From positions 107,734 through 171,733 of the forward strand of contig NZ_JALPZO010000144.1 in the NCBI RefSeq assembly GCF_023507745.1: a DNA stretch of 64,000 nucleotides, read 5' to 3'. Each line of letters begins with the position of its first letter. The stretch's first letter is position 1. Below the pieces are notes generated by a model that saw only the letters and a program-made list of their open reading frames with translations, was not told the DNA's origin and did no database searches. The position numbers and the translations under genes are program-made. The stretch comes from Vreelandella olivaria. GTDB taxonomy: Bacteria > Pseudomonadota > Gammaproteobacteria > Pseudomonadales > Halomonadaceae. Positions 55,866-64,000 of the stretch are shown here, piece by piece.

Positions 55866-57026
55866 TTATAACCCATGCGCCTTAAATGGCAACGCCTCTT
55901 TGGCAGCCTGACGATAGGCGTTGACATGCACAGCTTCCTGCTGGCAAAACTGGGCCACACCCGCAGCCAACCCAGGGTGCATAAGGTAGTGCAGTGAGCG
56001 TACCCGCTGAGGGGAAAATCCCCGCACCAGCTTATGCTCTCCCTGCGTACCAGGGTCAAACAGCGTTAACCCCTTAGCCAGACAATATTCAATGCCCTGG
56101 TAATAACAGGCTTCAAAGTGCAGGCAGTCAGCCACTATCTCGCTGCCCCAATAGCGACCATAAAGTGTGGAGTCGCCACGCAGGTAGAGTGCAGCCGCCA
56201 CGGGTTGGCCATTGAGCAAGGTCTGCACCAGTACCAGCGATTCAGGCATTGAGTATCGTAAATGTTCAAAAAACGCCTGATTAAGATACGGTGGTCGACC
56301 ACGCTCATGATACGTGATGGTATAGCAGCGATAAAAATGCGCCATTGCTGCTTCGGAAATTTCACTGCCTTCCAGGCGCTTCAGGGTAAGCCCCTGCTCA
56401 GCTACCCGACGGCGCTCTCGCTTAATCATTTTGCGCCGTTTGGAGGTCAGGCTGGCCAGAAACCCAGCGAAATCGTTAAACCCACGGTCACGCCACTGAA
56501 ATTGCACGCCTTCCCTAGCAATGAGGGTGGGACACTGGCGCTGCCAGGCGCTCACTTCCGACTCTTCTGCAAATAGCAGGTGCCAGCCAGATAGCAGTTG
56601 ATGCTCACACTGCGTTTGCCAGGCCGATGCTAACAGGGCACGCACCTCGTCCGCGTTTACATCCACCGCCATCAGTGTACGTGCACCCGGTACAGGAGTG
56701 AATGGAATGGCGCTCAGCGCCTTTGGATAATAGTGCCCTCCGGCTCTTTCGAATGCCTCTGCCCAGCCCCAGTCGAACACATACTCGCCGTAGGAGTGGT
56801 ACTTGCGATACATGGGCATTGCGCCCACCAGCCGGTCGTTTTGCCAAACGCATAAATGACAGGGTTCCCACCCCGTGTTGCTACTGACAGAGCCACTAAC
56901 CTCCAGCGCCAGTAAAAACGCGTGGCGCAGAAAGGGCTGATCATTACTCACCAGCGCGTCCCACTGACTTTCCGCGATGGCCTTAATGGCAGGTAGAATA
57001 GAGAGTGATAGCGGCGGTGAAAGCAT
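55866..57026 (-). CDS. GNAT-like acyltransferase (DUF482 / FemAB-related)
   Basis: 386 residues from ATG 57026. The sequence has the features of the DUF482 peptidogalycan-type family: PFLRHAFLLALEVSGSV near residue 36, the aromatic YGEYVFDWGWAEAF near 85, DFAGFLASLTSKRRKMIKRE near 190 and FDPGTQGEHKLVRGF near 326. The fold belongs to the GNAT/FemAB superfamily. No reaction is established; a role in modifying peptidoglycan or peptides is often suggested. It lies alone between ftsB and the divergent aldehyde dehydrogenase gene. Confidence 0.83.
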   Translation of the reverse strand: MLSPPLSLSILPAIKAIAESQWDALVSNDQPFLRHAFLLALEVSGSVSSNTGWEPCHLCVWQNDRLVGAMPMYRKYHSYGEYVFDWGWAEAFERAGGHYYPKALSAIPFTPVPGARTLMAVDVNADEVRALLASAWQTQCEHQLLSGWHLLFAEESEVSAWQRQCPTLIAREGVQFQWRDRGFNDFAGFLASLTSKRRKMIKRERRRVAEQGLTLKRLEGSEISEAAMAHFYRCYTITYHERGRPPYLNQAFFEHLRYSMPESLVLVQTLLNGQPVAAALYLRGDSTLYGRYWGSEIVADCLHFEACYYQGIEYCLAKGLTLFDPGTQGEHKLVRGFSPQRVRSLHYLMHPGLAAGVAQFCQQEAVHVNAYRQAAKEALPFKAHGL

Positions 57027-57195
57027 AGCGTCTCTCAAAGGCGTAAGCTAAAACAAACGGTAGTTAATGATGCACTCTATCATTAACCCAGGCAGAAACC
57101 GCCCTGTTTCAACACTCGCTCAATGATGGTGCCTGCGCCGTCGTTGATATATGCAAAAGGCGTACTGACCGCCATGCGTTAATCAAGGAGAGGCC

Positions 57196-58551
57196 ATGAA
57201 TCGCAACCTAACGGATGTCTTCCACGCTCAACAGCAGGCCGTTGAGCGGGCGCCCTTCCCTCCATTAAGCACCCGACGCGAGCGTCTGACCCGCCTGGCT
57301 CGTATGACCAAGCGTCATCAGCATGACATCGTACGCGCCATTCAGGCTGATTTTGGCCAACGCAGCGAAGTGGAAATTCACCTGGCCGAAATCAGTGCGG
57401 TAACTCAGGCCATTGGTTATACACGCCATCGCTTAAGGAGCTGGATGCGCCCTAAACGGGCGGGAGTACCCTGGCGCCTGCTGCCTGCGCGAGCCAGGGT
57501 GGAGCCACAGCCGTTAGGTGTTGTTGGCATAGTATCGCCTTGGAATTACCCCTGGAGTCTGGCACTGATGCCCGCTATAGATGCCTTTGCGGCGGGCAAC
57601 GTAGTGATGCTCAAGCCAAGTGAGCGCACCGCTCATACCAGTGCATTACTAGCCAAGCTGATACCGCAATACTTTACGCAGGACGAATTCAGTGTGGTGG
57701 AAGGCGGAGAAGAAGTGGCAGAGGCTTTCTGCTCACTGCCCTTTGATCACTTGGTGTTTACCGGTTCCTTCCAGGTAGGGAAACGGGTCGCGCTGGCGGC
57801 GGCAGCCAACCTAACGCCGGTTACCCTTGAGCTAGGCGGAAAGTCTCCTGCCATTGTGGCAGGGGATGCCGACCTGGACCGTGCGGCGGCGGCCATTATC
57901 TTCGGGAAAGGCCTTAACGCTGGGCAAACGTGTATTGCGCCTGACTATGTTTTAGTGGAAAGCCGCCGACTAGAGGACATGATACAGGCCTTAACCCAGG
58001 CCATCGCACACCAGCGGCCTTCGGATAAAGAGGCGACCTCCGCTATTAGTGAACACCATCAGCAGCGCATGGATTGGTTGATAGAGGAAGCACGGGATCA
58101 CGGCTGCCGCATCATCGACTCTGGCAGCCATGCACCAGCACTGATTATCGATCCAACACAAACACTAGCGGTCATGCGTGAAGAGATATTCGGACGCTGC
58201 CTCCCTGTCATTGGGGTTAAAGATACCCATGCTGCCATCGATTATGTCAACGCACGCCCCCATCCGCTGGCGCTCTACGCCTTTACAGATAATAAAGCGC
58301 TCCAATTGACCCTGCGCCAACACACCCGTTCGGGGGCGCTGGTGTTTAACGAAACGCTGCTTCATCACGCGGTTCCCTCACTCCCGTTCGGTGGTGTGGG
58401 TAATAGTGGCATAGGCGCTTATCACGGGCGCTGTGGATTCGAGCGTTTTAGTCATCTACGCAGTACTTTCTATCAGGCAAAACAGCCTGCCAGCCGCTTG
58501 ATCAGGCCTCCTTACCGACGCTGGCTGATGAAGTTACTACGGCTTGGCTAA
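57196..58551 (+). CDS. Aldehyde dehydrogenase (coniferyl-aldehyde type, class 3-like)
   Basis: 451 residues. The NAD-binding segment VSPWNYPWSL is near residue 113, the general base Glu in LELGGKSPAIV near 215 and the catalytic Cys in NAGQTCIAPDY near 244. The short length and sequence style fit the CalB/fatty-aldehyde group. A broad role oxidising aromatic or aliphatic aldehydes is likely; coniferyl aldehyde itself is only a family name. GGAGAGGCC precedes ATG 57196. The hybrid kinase gene begins 66 bases downstream. Confidence 0.9.
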   Translation: MNRNLTDVFHAQQQAVERAPFPPLSTRRERLTRLARMTKRHQHDIVRAIQADFGQRSEVEIHLAEISAVTQAIGYTRHRLRSWMRPKRAGVPWRLLPARARVEPQPLGVVGIVSPWNYPWSLALMPAIDAFAAGNVVMLKPSERTAHTSALLAKLIPQYFTQDEFSVVEGGEEVAEAFCSLPFDHLVFTGSFQVGKRVALAAAANLTPVTLELGGKSPAIVAGDADLDRAAAAIIFGKGLNAGQTCIAPDYVLVESRRLEDMIQALTQAIAHQRPSDKEATSAISEHHQQRMDWLIEEARDHGCRIIDSGSHAPALIIDPTQTLAVMREEIFGRCLPVIGVKDTHAAIDYVNARPHPLALYAFTDNKALQLTLRQHTRSGALVFNETLLHHAVPSLPFGGVGNSGIGAYHGRCGFERFSHLRSTFYQAKQPASRLIRPPYRRWLMKLLRLG

Positions 58552-58617
58552 AGCTGGCGCGGTAATATCCGATAATTATCAGGTAGACGATGGCCTAATT
58601 CTTTTTTTGGAACTTCT

Positions 58618-61230
58618 ATGCAAGCCGCAGACCTACCTGATAATGAAGCACAGCGCCTGATGGCATTGCATGCGCTCCAGGTGCTTGATACACCTATTGA
58701 TGATGCGTTTGAACGTATTACACAGCTTGCACAGGCTCTTTTTGACGTACCTATTGCACTGGTATCGCTGGTTGACCATGAGCGCCAATGGTTTAAGTCT
58801 CACAGCGGACTAGAGATATGTGAAACCAGTCGCGAAGTCTCTTTTTGCGCCCATGCTATCGCTCATGATGCTCCCCTGATCATTGAAAACACGTTAAACG
58901 ACGAACGGTTTGCGGATAACCCATTGGTTACCAGCCCACCTCATATTCGCTTTTATGCAGGCTATCCACTGCGCCCCGCTGATGACCTGCCAGTGGGTAC
59001 GTTAAGCCTGATCGATAGTCAGCCACGTCATTTTAGCCAGCGCGAACGCCACCTGTTACAAACACTGGCCAATCAAGTCGAAGAGTTATTGCGCCAGCAC
59101 CAAATGCGCCAGCTATTAGCCCAAACCACACGGCGCTATGAGGCGCTATTAAATGAAAGCGCTACAGGCATCATCCGCATTGATTGCACGGGGCAAGTGC
59201 TGGGCATCAATCACTTTGCGCAGACGATGCTGGGTTATAGCGACCATGAAGTCGTGGGGCAGAATGTATCCATATTGACCCCGGCAGCCATTAGCAGCCG
59301 GCATAATAGCTTTATTAGCAATTACCTGGAGGGTGGCGAACCCAAAGTGATTGGTCGGGGCCGGGAAGTCGAAGCGCGTCATAAAGCCGGCCACATGATT
59401 CCCGTGCACCTGGCGATTAACGCCATCCATAACGAACAGGGAGAGGTTGTTGAGTTCCTGGGGATTCTAACCAACTTGACCGAGGTTTATGCAGCCACTG
59501 AGCGGATGCATAAAGAGCAGAGCCTGCTCAAGGTGCTGCACCAGGGCATTACCGATTATCAGGCATTGATGTCCGGTGAGCAGTTATGGACCTTCCTGAT
59601 GGAAGCGCTACGCGAACTGACCGACAGCGACTACACGCTGATTGGCGAGGTACTACCCACCGATACCACCAACGCACTCAAAATCCATGCTATCACCGAC
59701 CTTTCCTGGAGCGACGAGTCACGCCACTTAATGGAGCAGTTACGCAGTGGAAATATGGTGCTGACCAACCCCAACTCCCTGTTAGGTCGCGTTTACGCCT
59801 ATGGGGATGTCATCATCACCGACAATGTTTCCCAGCACTCTAAACGCGGAGGCTTCCCGCCAGGCCACCCAAAACTGGATAATTACCTGGGCGTACCGAT
59901 TTTCAGTGGCAACAACCTGATTGGTATGTATGCCATTGCTAACAGCAAACAGCCCTTGAACCAGGCACTACTGGACTGGCTCCAGCCGTTTACCGATACC
60001 TGTGCGCTACTGATTAACCTTTACCGCCAGATGGCCGAGCGTGAACAGGTGACACGGGATCTGGCCGCTGCCCGCGACCAGGCCGAAACAGCCAATAAGG
60101 CCAAGAGTGAGTTTCTATCCTCCATGAGCCATGAGCTGCGCACGCCGCTCAATGCCATTATTGGTTTCGCTCAACTATTGGCAAAAGGCCGCCGTGACCC
60201 ATTGAGCAGCAAGCAGCAACGCCAGGTGGGCCAGATCGAGAAAAGCGGCCAACACCTTTTGAGCCTGATCAATGAAGTACTCGATTTAGCCAGGATCGAG
60301 GCGGGGCATATGACGCTCTCCATGGAACCAATTTTAATTGAGAATGTGCTTGATGATGCCTGCAGTACCCTGGAGGCCAATATAGATGCGGCGGGCATTA
60401 CACTTACTCGCGCGCACCTCTCCTCACCTTGGCAGGTAATTGCCGATTACACACGGACCAAGCAGGTCTTACTTAACCTGCTTTCCAACGCGATTAAGTA
60501 CAATCGGGAACATGGCACGATTCATATTGGCATAGAGCAGCTTGGCGATGAGCTACGCATCGGAATTACGGACTCCGGATGCGGCATTGCGCCAGCGCGA
60601 CATCACGAACTCTTTGAACCTTTCAATCGACTGGATGCCGAGTATGGCACCATTGAAGGTACTGGTATTGGCCTGGCCATCACCCGAGAACTCGTTGAGC
60701 GCATGCAGGGGCGTATTGGCGTTGAGAGCCAACCCGGTCAGGGGGCAACCTTCTGGTTTACGCTACCCATTACCGAACAAGCGATTGCGCCAGGACAACT
60801 CTCCTCCGAACCAGGTAACAGTGATTCCGAAAGTGGTCAGGTCAGCTACCAGTTACTCTACATTGAAGATAACCCGACCAACCAGCGTCTGATGGAAGAT
60901 ATAATAGATGACTTCGACAAGGTGCAACTGCAAACCGTTGCCAGTGCCGAACTGGGGCTTGACATCATGCGCCACTCCCCACCAGACCTCGTACTAATGG
61001 ATATTCACTTACCTGGGATGAGCGGTTACCAGGCGTTAGACGCCGTGCAGCAGGACCCTAAGCTGCAGCACCTCAAGGTCATTGCGTTATCTGCCAATGC
61101 GATGAAGCGTGACCAGCAATATGGTTTAGCCGCCGGTTTTGCTGACTACCTCACCAAACCGATCGATATCGAAAAATTAACGGCGACGCTCAACCGCTTC
61201 CTCAAGCTGGCACCCGGGGAAGAGTCATGA
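58618..61230 (+). CDS. Cytoplasmic hybrid histidine kinase (GAF-PAS-GAF-HisKA-HATPase-REC)
   Basis: 870 residues, no membrane segment seen. GAF-like domain at about 15-160 ([20 protein letters not shown]), PAS at about 175-290 ([20 protein letters not shown]), a second GAF-like domain at about 305-465, then HisKA with His505 in [12 protein letters not shown], HATPase_c with GSGIG-type boxes ([16 protein letters not shown]), and a receiver with Asp795 ([12 protein letters not shown]). It should be a soluble sensor that passes phosphate to its own receiver. Its stop overlaps the next gene by four bases, so the pair is coupled. The ligand is unknown. Confidence 0.9.
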   Translation: MQAADLPDNEAQRLMALHALQVLDTPIDDAFERITQLAQALFDVPIALVSLVDHERQWFKSHSGLEICETSREVSFCAHAIAHDAPLIIENTLNDERFADNPLVTSPPHIRFYAGYPLRPADDLPVGTLSLIDSQPRHFSQRERHLLQTLANQVEELLRQHQMRQLLAQTTRRYEALLNESATGIIRIDCTGQVLGINHFAQTMLGYSDHEVVGQNVSILTPAAISSRHNSFISNYLEGGEPKVIGRGREVEARHKAGHMIPVHLAINAIHNEQGEVVEFLGILTNLTEVYAATERMHKEQSLLKVLHQGITDYQALMSGEQLWTFLMEALRELTDSDYTLIGEVLPTDTTNALKIHAITDLSWSDESRHLMEQLRSGNMVLTNPNSLLGRVYAYGDVIITDNVSQHSKRGGFPPGHPKLDNYLGVPIFSGNNLIGMYAIANSKQPLNQALLDWLQPFTDTCALLINLYRQMAEREQVTRDLAAARDQAETANKAKSEFLSSMSHELRTPLNAIIGFAQLLAKGRRDPLSSKQQRQVGQIEKSGQHLLSLINEVLDLARIEAGHMTLSMEPILIENVLDDACSTLEANIDAAGITLTRAHLSSPWQVIADYTRTKQVLLNLLSNAIKYNREHGTIHIGIEQLGDELRIGITDSGCGIAPARHHELFEPFNRLDAEYGTIEGTGIGLAITRELVERMQGRIGVESQPGQGATFWFTLPITEQAIAPGQLSSEPGNSDSESGQVSYQLLYIEDNPTNQRLMEDIIDDFDKVQLQTVASAELGLDIMRHSPPDLVLMDIHLPGMSGYQALDAVQQDPKLQHLKVIALSANAMKRDQQYGLAAGFADYLTKPIDIEKLTATLNRFLKLAPGEES

Positions 61231-62996
61231 ACCTTAATCACAAACACTTACTCGTGGTGGATGACAACAGCATTAATATTGAGCTGTTGCTCGACCTGCT
61301 GGATGATCACGGCTTTGACAATATCCATGGTATTAACGACTCCCGCGAGGTGATTTCCCACTGTCAGCAAACACTGCCAGACCTGATACTGCTGGATATT
61401 CGCATGCCTTACCTGGACGGTTATGCGGTCATTGGTCAGTTGCAAGAACAGTTTGCGGGCCATACACCGCCGATTATCGTGCTTACCGCTCAAATCGATG
61501 ATGAAACGCGCCACCGTGCCCTTAGCTTAGGCGTGAGAGACTTTATCACCAAGCCATTCAAACACGATGAGGTACTCCAGCGCATTCGCAATACCTTAAG
61601 CATTGAACACCGCTATCAGGTGCGTGATCAACAGGCTGAGACTCTGGAACTCATGGTCGCCAAGCGCACCAGGGAATTAGACCGCCAGTCCCGAACCGAC
61701 CCCATTACCCAGCTTGCCAACCGGCGGGCATTGAACCAAATGCTGCAGGCAGCAGCGCTGAGCGGCGCGGGTGCCGGTCTGCTGTTCATTGCCCTGGATG
61801 ACTTGGATAATGTCGTGAGGCTACACGGCTACGGTATTGCCGACCGCTTGATGGTGCATATCACTCACCAGCTTTCTGCTCAGTTGGATCACCAGTGCGA
61901 GCTGGGACTGTGGGGCGGAAGCGAGCTATTGGTCATCGCCGCCAATACTGAGCGTGAAGAACTTACGCTGATGGCTCAAAAGCTATTACGCTGCTTCGAC
62001 CATGACCAAGCGCTGGGTGACCTTCTGTTACCGCTGAATGCCCGTATTGGTATCAGTTGGTCACACACTCACTTCGACACCGAGCGCCTTGTACACATGG
62101 CGGCATTAGCACTACCGCAAAGCGGTTCGCTGCGAATTCAAAGCTATGACGAAACTCTGGAGGCGCAACAGCGCCATCGCCTGCATCTTCAGCAAGCCAT
62201 TCGCGGAGCGTCAGCGCGTGGCGAGATGTCGCTTGCGTTTCAGCCAAAACTCTCATTAATCACTCAGCGTATCATCGGTGCTGAAGCCCTTCTGCGCTGG
62301 CACCACCCTGAGCTGGGCCATGTCTCACCAGCGGACTTTATCCCCCTGGCAGAAGCCAGTGGAGAAATTCTCTCAATTGGTGAATGGGTGCTGGAGGAAG
62401 CGATGAGGCACATCGTCGCATGGCGCGCCCAGGGATTGCTAAATGATGAGTTTCATATCGCGGTGAACGTGGCGGCACGCCAATTGGCACGCAAAGACTT
62501 TGCCGAAAAACTGCTCGAACGGCTTAATGCACACAACATCCCCGAACGTTTTTTTGCGCTGGAAGTGACCGAATCGGGTTTAATGAGCGACATGCAAAAT
62601 GCCCGTGTACAGCTTGCCCAGCTTGCTGATGTCAATATTGCCGTGGCAATTGACGACTTCGGTACCGGCCACTCCTCGCTGGCTTATGTGAAAACACTCC
62701 CGTTCACAACGTTAAAAATTGATCGCGCCTTCGTTATGGATCTAGAAGAAGACGCAGTAGATCGCCATCTGGCACTGACCATTACGCAGCTTGCCCATGC
62801 GGTGGGCTGTGACGTGGTGGCTGAAGGCATTGAGACCTCTGCCCAGGTAGACTACTTACGTTCTATTGGTTGCGAAGCAGCACAAGGGTATTACTATGCA
62901 CGCCCTTTACCTGCCGATGAGTTTTTCGCATGGTGTAAGAAATGGGCATCCAACCAACACTCGCCCCCTGCCACGGAGTCTGTTAATGGCGCATGA
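61227..62996 (+). CDS. Response regulator with degenerate GGDEF and intact EAL domain
   Basis: 589 residues. REC domain with Asp57 ([13 protein letters not shown]), then a GGDEF-like domain at about 148-300 whose active motif reads GGSEL instead of GGDEF, then an EAL domain from about 315. All EAL catalytic elements are visible: [35 protein letters not shown] and QGYYYARPL. It should hydrolyse c-di-GMP; the GGDEF part is probably regulatory or inactive. It is a likely partner of the upstream kinase (ATGA overlap), and its 3' end overlaps hexR by 11 bases. Confidence 0.92.
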   Translation: MNLNHKHLLVVDDNSINIELLLDLLDDHGFDNIHGINDSREVISHCQQTLPDLILLDIRMPYLDGYAVIGQLQEQFAGHTPPIIVLTAQIDDETRHRALSLGVRDFITKPFKHDEVLQRIRNTLSIEHRYQVRDQQAETLELMVAKRTRELDRQSRTDPITQLANRRALNQMLQAAALSGAGAGLLFIALDDLDNVVRLHGYGIADRLMVHITHQLSAQLDHQCELGLWGGSELLVIAANTEREELTLMAQKLLRCFDHDQALGDLLLPLNARIGISWSHTHFDTERLVHMAALALPQSGSLRIQSYDETLEAQQRHRLHLQQAIRGASARGEMSLAFQPKLSLITQRIIGAEALLRWHHPELGHVSPADFIPLAEASGEILSIGEWVLEEAMRHIVAWRAQGLLNDEFHIAVNVAARQLARKDFAEKLLERLNAHNIPERFFALEVTESGLMSDMQNARVQLAQLADVNIAVAIDDFGTGHSSLAYVKTLPFTTLKIDRAFVMDLEEDAVDRHLALTITQLAHAVGCDVVAEGIETSAQVDYLRSIGCEAAQGYYYARPLPADEFFAWCKKWASNQHSPPATESVNGA

Positions 62997-63849
62997 TCTG
63001 CTTGACCGCTTACGCGAACGTCTGGAAGAGTTGAACCGCTCAGAGCGCAAAGTCGCCAACGTGATATTGGAAGACCCCGCCGCCGCCACCAGCCTGAGCA
63101 TTGCCAGCCTAGCCCAGGCGGCCAGCGTCAGCGAACCGACAGTCAACCGGTTCTGCCGCAACTTCGGCGCCAAAGGGTATCCTGACTTTAAAATCAAGCT
63201 CGCCCAAAGCCTTGCTGGCGGAACCCCCTATGTCACCAGGGCAGTGGAGCCCGGTGACAACGCCACGCAATATACCCATAAAATCTTTGGTGCAACGATT
63301 GCCGCGCTGGATGAAGCCCAGCGTGAAGTGGATATGGCGGCCATCGAGCGTATGGTCGACTACCTCACCCAGGCCAAACAGATTCATTTCTTCGGACTTG
63401 GCGCGTCAGGGGCCGTCGCCCAGGATGCCCAGCACAAGTTTTTCCGCTTTAACCTGCCCGTAATGGCCTATGTTGATGTGCTCATGCAACGGATGGTGGC
63501 AGCTGCCTGCCATACCGGGGATGTGGTGGTGATTATTTCTTACACGGGACGCACCAGGGAGCTGGTGGATATCGCTAAAATAGCGCGTGAAGCGGGAGCC
63601 GTCGTGCTTGGTATTACGGCGCCTGACTCCCCCCTTTCACAGGAGTGCACCGCGACTCTTGACGTGTCGACCCCCGAAGACACCGACCATTACATGCCAA
63701 TGACCTCACGGGTTATTCAGCTTACGTTGATTGATGCGCTTGCCACAGGTGTCACGCTGCGGCGTGGCGAAGACTTCCTGCCACACCTGAAAAAAATCAA
63801 AGACAGCCTACGCGACACCCGCTTTCCTGTTGAAAAATCAGGCAAGTAG
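62986..63849 (+). CDS. hexR: HexR-type RpiR-family transcriptional regulator
   Basis: 287 residues from ATG 62986 (GGAG eight bases upstream). RpiR-type HTH at about 1-80 ([20 protein letters not shown]), then an SIS domain at about 120-260 ([35 protein letters not shown]). HexR proteins bind a sugar acid phosphate such as KDPG and control glucose and Entner-Doudoroff genes; that ligand is assumed by family. The gene begins inside the REC-GGDEF-EAL gene, so the two are cotranscribed. Expected partners such as zwf are not visible before the insertion-element end. Confidence 0.9.
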   Translation: MAHDLLDRLRERLEELNRSERKVANVILEDPAAATSLSIASLAQAASVSEPTVNRFCRNFGAKGYPDFKIKLAQSLAGGTPYVTRAVEPGDNATQYTHKIFGATIAALDEAQREVDMAAIERMVDYLTQAKQIHFFGLGASGAVAQDAQHKFFRFNLPVMAYVDVLMQRMVAAACHTGDVVVIISYTGRTRELVDIAKIAREAGAVVLGITAPDSPLSQECTATLDVSTPEDTDHYMPMTSRVIQLTLIDALATGVTLRRGEDFLPHLKKIKDSLRDTRFPVEKSGK

Positions 63850-63912
63850 CGCATAGTCCGAGGTTACCGTTAGCCTAGATACCATCTCTCCTAACCAGTC
63901 ACAAACAACCCA

Positions 63913-64000
63913 TTAGGTGGTTTGCGACCGATATTCGGTTTGGGTCTTGAGGATGCCATAGGCGATGTGGATTAGCTTCCGCATCGCCGCCCCCAAGGCC
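63913..64000 (-). mobile_element. 3' end of an IS110-family transposase (cut by window edge)
   Basis: On the minus strand, from the right edge to a TAA at 63913-63915, 28 codons read ALGAAMRKLIHIAYGILK then TQTEYRSQTT and stop. The first part is the conserved C-terminal helix of IS110-family transposases. Only 63 bases lie between the hexR stop and this stop codon, so the element's end is very close to hexR. The rest of the element is outside the window. Confidence 0.75.

Overview
The window reads as ordinary chromosome of a halophilic gammaproteobacterium, most likely Halomonas or a close relative (Halomonadaceae). The reasons are acidic proteins, a glycine betaine/choline uptake cluster, the gammaproteobacterial order lptD-surA-pdxA-ksgA-apaG-apaH, the rpsU-dnaG-rpoD operon, the surE-pcm-nlpD-rpoS block with ispD-ispF-truD-ftsB, and amgK-murU recycling genes of the Pseudomonas type. 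The assignment is by gene content and order; no alignment was run. Genes are densely packed and many adjacent pairs share a few bases at stop and start.

Layout. 1-5.3 kb: a Fur-controlled siderophore uptake locus (two FecCD permeases, a binding protein, a divergent TonB-dependent receptor). 5.5-11.5 kb: a LysR regulator, an AEC transporter, a periplasmic PQQ-type sugar dehydrogenase, and a histidine kinase with an NtrC-type sigma-54 activator. 11.6-12.5 kb: two small acidic lipoproteins. 12.5-17.9 kb: osmoprotection (ProV, ProW, ProX and a BCCT carrier), with a good sigma-70 promoter in front of proV. 17.9-21.2 kb: a DEDDh exonuclease, a cNMP/CBS/DUF294 nucleotidyltransferase and a secreted DUF4168 protein. 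21.3-25.1 kb: glutathione-dependent formaldehyde oxidation (frmA, fghA) with mtgA downstream and a divergent LysR gene. 25.1-31.8 kb: sdaA, a small membrane protein, and rpoD-dnaG-rpsU. 32-34.6 kb: tsaD, plsY, folB and a folK-like gene. 34.6-42.6 kb: cca, apaH, apaG, ksgA, pdxA, surA and lptD. 42.7-46.4 kb: amgK, murU, a GGCT-like gene, an OsmC-like gene and speD. 46.4-55.8 kb: lpxL/htrB, alr, rpoS, nlpD, a DUF368 gene, pcm, surE, truD, ispF, ispD and ftsB. 55.9-63.9 kb: an acyltransferase-like gene, an aldehyde dehydrogenase, a hybrid sensor kinase, a REC-GGDEF-EAL protein and a HexR-type regulator. The right edge holds the 3' end of an IS110-family transposase.

How it works together: the window joins iron uptake, compatible-solute import, formaldehyde detoxification, envelope building (LptD, SurA, LpxL, MtgA, Alr, AmgK/MurU, NlpD, FtsB), the two main sigma factors, and signalling. 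I found no CRISPR array, tRNA, rRNA, prophage or defence island, and no clearly undescribed multi-gene system. The best leads are: a hybrid kinase, a c-di-GMP phosphodiesterase and a HexR-type regulator encoded as one overlapping unit; the two acidic lipoproteins beside the osmoprotectant genes; a FolK-like protein with altered catalytic positions; a PlsY with altered motif 1; a SurA with one parvulin domain; and the IS110 end next to hexR.
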